Of a stretch of DNA of 64,000 nucleotides, positions 59,767 to 64,000 are shown one piece after another; the stretch's first letter is position 1; each line of letters opens with the position of its first letter. The position numbers and the translations under genes are program-made. The DNA is from Bacteroidales bacterium (GTDB lineage Bacteria > Bacteroidota > Bacteroidia > Bacteroidales > P3), in NCBI GenBank assembly GCA_017559135.1, contig JAFYSZ010000001.1, positions 1-64,000 on the forward strand. The letters run 5' to 3'. The notes below the pieces were generated by a model. It saw only the letters and a program-made list of their open reading frames with translations. It made no database searches and was not told the DNA's origin.

Positions 59767-60375
59767 ATGGACAAAATATATTTTATAACACATCAAAACG
59801 AAAAGTATTCTTACTTGGAAAGTGCAAAACTCGCATTAGACTCTGGCATAAGGCTAATTCAACTTAGAATGAAGCACTCACCTTTGAGCGAGATAGAGAA
59901 AACAGCCTACATATTAAAAGAAGAGTGCGATAAATACAAAGCAAAACTAATCATAAACGACAATAGCGATTTGGCTTTGAAGATTGGAGCAAATGGAGTG
60001 CACCTTGGACAAAAAGATGAGGCGATTAGCATTGCAAAAGGCAAGATAAGAGAAAATCAAATCATAGGAAAAACTTGCAATAGTCTTGAACACATAAGGC
60101 AAGCCGTTGAAAGCGGTGCAGATTACATAGGATTAGGACCCTATCGCTTTACTTGGACAAAAGAAAATCTAAGTCCTATACTTGGCATTGAAGGATATAA
60201 AAATCTAAACCTTGATATTCCAATCTATGCAATAGGAGGAATACGCTTGGAAGATGCAAAACCTTTAAGCGAAACAGGGATTTACGGCATAGCAATTTCC
60301 TCTTTAATTTTAGAGAGTAAAGAGCCCGAAAAAAAAGTCATAGAGTTAAGAAAATATTTCAAAGAAATAATTTAA
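59767..60375 (+). CDS. thiE: thiamine phosphate synthase
   Basis: 202 residues from ATG 59767. Couples HMP-PP with thiazole phosphate. Motifs: GIRLIQLRMKHSPLSEI, AKLIINDNSDLALKIGANGVHLGQKD, GKTCNSLEHIRQAVESGADYIGLGPYRFTWTK and PIYAIGGIRLEDA. An open extension upstream lies inside the previous gene. The stop codon and last codons lie in a 21-bp repeat unit. Confidence 0.9.
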   Translation: MDKIYFITHQNEKYSYLESAKLALDSGIRLIQLRMKHSPLSEIEKTAYILKEECDKYKAKLIINDNSDLALKIGANGVHLGQKDEAISIAKGKIRENQIIGKTCNSLEHIRQAVESGADYIGLGPYRFTWTKENLSPILGIEGYKNLNLDIPIYAIGGIRLEDAKPLSETGIYGIAISSLILESKEPEKKVIELRKYFKEII

Positions 60376-60402
60376 TAAATCATAGAAATAAAAAAATAAA
60401 AC
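60361..60402 (+). repeat. 21-bp-period repeat pair between thiE and thiG
   Basis: Units 60361-60381 (starts CAAAG, includes the thiE stop codon) and 60382-60402 (starts CATAGAAATA). The second is identical to 32696-32716 on the minus strand. thiG starts 1 nt later. Confidence 0.8.
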
Positions 60403-60403
60403 A

Positions 60404-62871
<2,468 letters not shown>

Positions 62872-62877
62872 GAGGTT

Positions 62878-63993
62878 ATGAAAAGAAGTTTTTATGAAAC
62901 AATAAAATCAATTGATTGGAATGATATAACTAAACGCATATATGCTAAAACCGAAAGCGATGTTATGCGTGCTTTGTCAAAAAAGAGTTTGGATATAGAG
63001 GATTTTATGGCGTTGGTTTCGCCTGTGGCAGAGAAATATCTTGAACAAATGGCACAAATGAGCAGAGATATTACTCAAAAACGCTTTGGAAAGGTTATGC
63101 AATTCTATATTCCTATGTATCTTTCAAACGAATGTAGTAATCATTGTATTTATTGCGGATTTAATCACAATAATAAAATAGATAGAATAACTCTTTGTGA
63201 ACAACAAATCAAAGAAGAAATAAAAGTAATCAAGCAAATGGGTTATGATAATGTGCTTTTGCTTACGGGAGAAAGTCCAAAACAAGCAGGAGTTGAGTAT
63301 ATTGAAAAGGCGATTGCTTTGTGTAGAGAAAGTTTTTCAGCAATCAATTTGGAGGTTTTCCCAATGGATACGCAAGATTACGCAAGATTGATAAAAGCAG
63401 GGGCTAATTCGGTTTATGTTTATCAAGAAACCTATAACGAAAACCGCTACAAACACTATCACCCAAAGGGAATGAAAAGCAATTATCAATATCGATTGCA
63501 AGCACCTGAGCGTTTGGCTGAGGCAGGCATTCATAAAGTTGGCTTAGGTGCTTTAATAGGACTTGAAGAGTGGAGAACGGAAATGGTCTTCTTGGCTATG
63601 CACCTTAGATACTTAACAAAGAATTATTGGAAGACTAAGTATTCTATTTCTTTTCCAAGAATGCGTCCCGCAGCAGGTGGCTTTCAAGCAGATTATTGCG
63701 TAAACGACAAAGAATTTGCTCAAATCATTTGGGCGTTTCGCCTTTTTGACAATGACGTTGAAATAACAATGAGCACAAGAGAAACTCCTGAAATGAGAAA
63801 TCACTTTGTAAGCCTTGGAATTACCTCAATGAGTGCAGGCTCTCACACAGAGCCGGGGGGATATTCAAATCCTAATGCAAAAAGAGAACAATTTTCTGTA
63901 AGCGATGAAAGAAGCGTTGAAGAAATGGAAAGAATGGTTCGCTCGCAAGGTTATGATGTTGTGTTTAAAGATTGGGATAGAATTTTAAACTAA
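62878..63993 (+). CDS. thiH: 2-iminoacetate synthase ThiH
   Basis: 371 residues. Radical SAM tyrosine lyase that makes dehydroglycine (2-iminoacetate) for ThiG. The Fe-S motif is CSNHCIYCGF (C-x3-C-x2-C), with LLLTGESPKQAGVEY, GLGALIGLEEWRTE and the C-terminal MSAGSHTEPGGYS. HydG is a close relative, but the position after thiC and the length favour ThiH. Using ThiH rather than the oxidase ThiO fits an anaerobe. Confidence 0.95.
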   Translation: MKRSFYETIKSIDWNDITKRIYAKTESDVMRALSKKSLDIEDFMALVSPVAEKYLEQMAQMSRDITQKRFGKVMQFYIPMYLSNECSNHCIYCGFNHNNKIDRITLCEQQIKEEIKVIKQMGYDNVLLLTGESPKQAGVEYIEKAIALCRESFSAINLEVFPMDTQDYARLIKAGANSVYVYQETYNENRYKHYHPKGMKSNYQYRLQAPERLAEAGIHKVGLGALIGLEEWRTEMVFLAMHLRYLTKNYWKTKYSISFPRMRPAAGGFQADYCVNDKEFAQIIWAFRLFDNDVEITMSTRETPEMRNHFVSLGITSMSAGSHTEPGGYSNPNAKREQFSVSDERSVEEMERMVRSQGYDVVFKDWDRILN

Positions 63994-64000
63994 TGTTAAA
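63993..64000 (+). CDS. possible start of the next thi gene (3' truncated)
   Basis: The thiH stop overlaps an ATG (TAATG) that opens a frame to the window edge. thiF (ThiS adenylyltransferase), missing from the operon so far, is the natural expectation, but only two codons are visible. Confidence 0.25.

Noticed and set aside
62878..63993. HydG, given hydF in the same window
   Set aside because: The gene is in the thi operon directly after thiC and has ThiH length and motifs.

Overview
The window is about 64 kb of AT-rich bacterial chromosome from a Bacteroidota member, probably Bacteroidales and anaerobic. Four things point there: type IX secretion (T9SS) parts and T9SS C-terminal sorting domains; repeated promoters of the form TTTG-N16-19-TAnnTTTG, the Bacteroidota sigma factor signature; few Shine-Dalgarno sequences outside the translation operon; and HydF, the maturase of oxygen-sensitive [FeFe] hydrogenase. 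I see no transposase, phage, plasmid or CRISPR genes.

Layout. 1-9.3 kb: tail of a T9SS cargo gene, glnS with an outer-membrane protein, a DUF3109 protein, a MurL-MurD fusion (peptidoglycan D-glutamate branch), class III fructose-bisphosphatase, and an AAA_14/DUF4143 ATPase behind a perfect 30-bp inverted repeat. 9.3-12.3 kb: two duplicated secreted WD40 seven-blade propellers, repeat-rich spacers, and a relic locus. 12.3-21.2 kb: a DUF1015 gene and, divergently, a long operon led by the T9SS lipoprotein PorW/SprE. 21.4-29.9 kb: htpG, hydF with a DUF4810/DUF799 lipoprotein pair, radA, a DUF3127 protein and an S9 peptidase. 30.1-41.8 kb: a second AAA_14/DUF4143 ATPase, an HD hydrolase, and leftward genes dapF, porin-like, membrane protein, DUF2723 glycosyltransferase, arcA and a double ABC ATPase. 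41.9-45.7 kb: tRNA-Gln(UUG), phoH, a PorE-like OmpA protein and a T9SS cargo protein. 46-50.6 kb: an accessory island with a Fic protein and a tightly coupled DUF262 / AAA-DUF3696 / unknown cassette, a candidate defence system. 50.6-58 kb: gpmA, lgt, the thrS-infC-rpmI-rplT-rplS operon, a decayed surface-protein gene and two envelope proteins. 58-64 kb: a TPP riboswitch and thiD-thiS-tenI-like-thiE-thiG-thiC-thiH.

The most novel signals are in non-coding DNA. A dispersed repeat family with a strict 21-bp period lies in five intergenic sites, usually right after a gene end, with 21-bp units shared exactly between distant loci. Separately, arrays of about three 22-23 bp direct repeats lie upstream of one AAA_14 gene, of the Fic gene, and of a relic locus with no intact gene. 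Among genes, the DUF262/AAA/unknown cassette is the best candidate for an undescribed system. infC has no canonical start codon before its conserved N-terminus; an AUC or AUA start behind a strong Shine-Dalgarno is implied.
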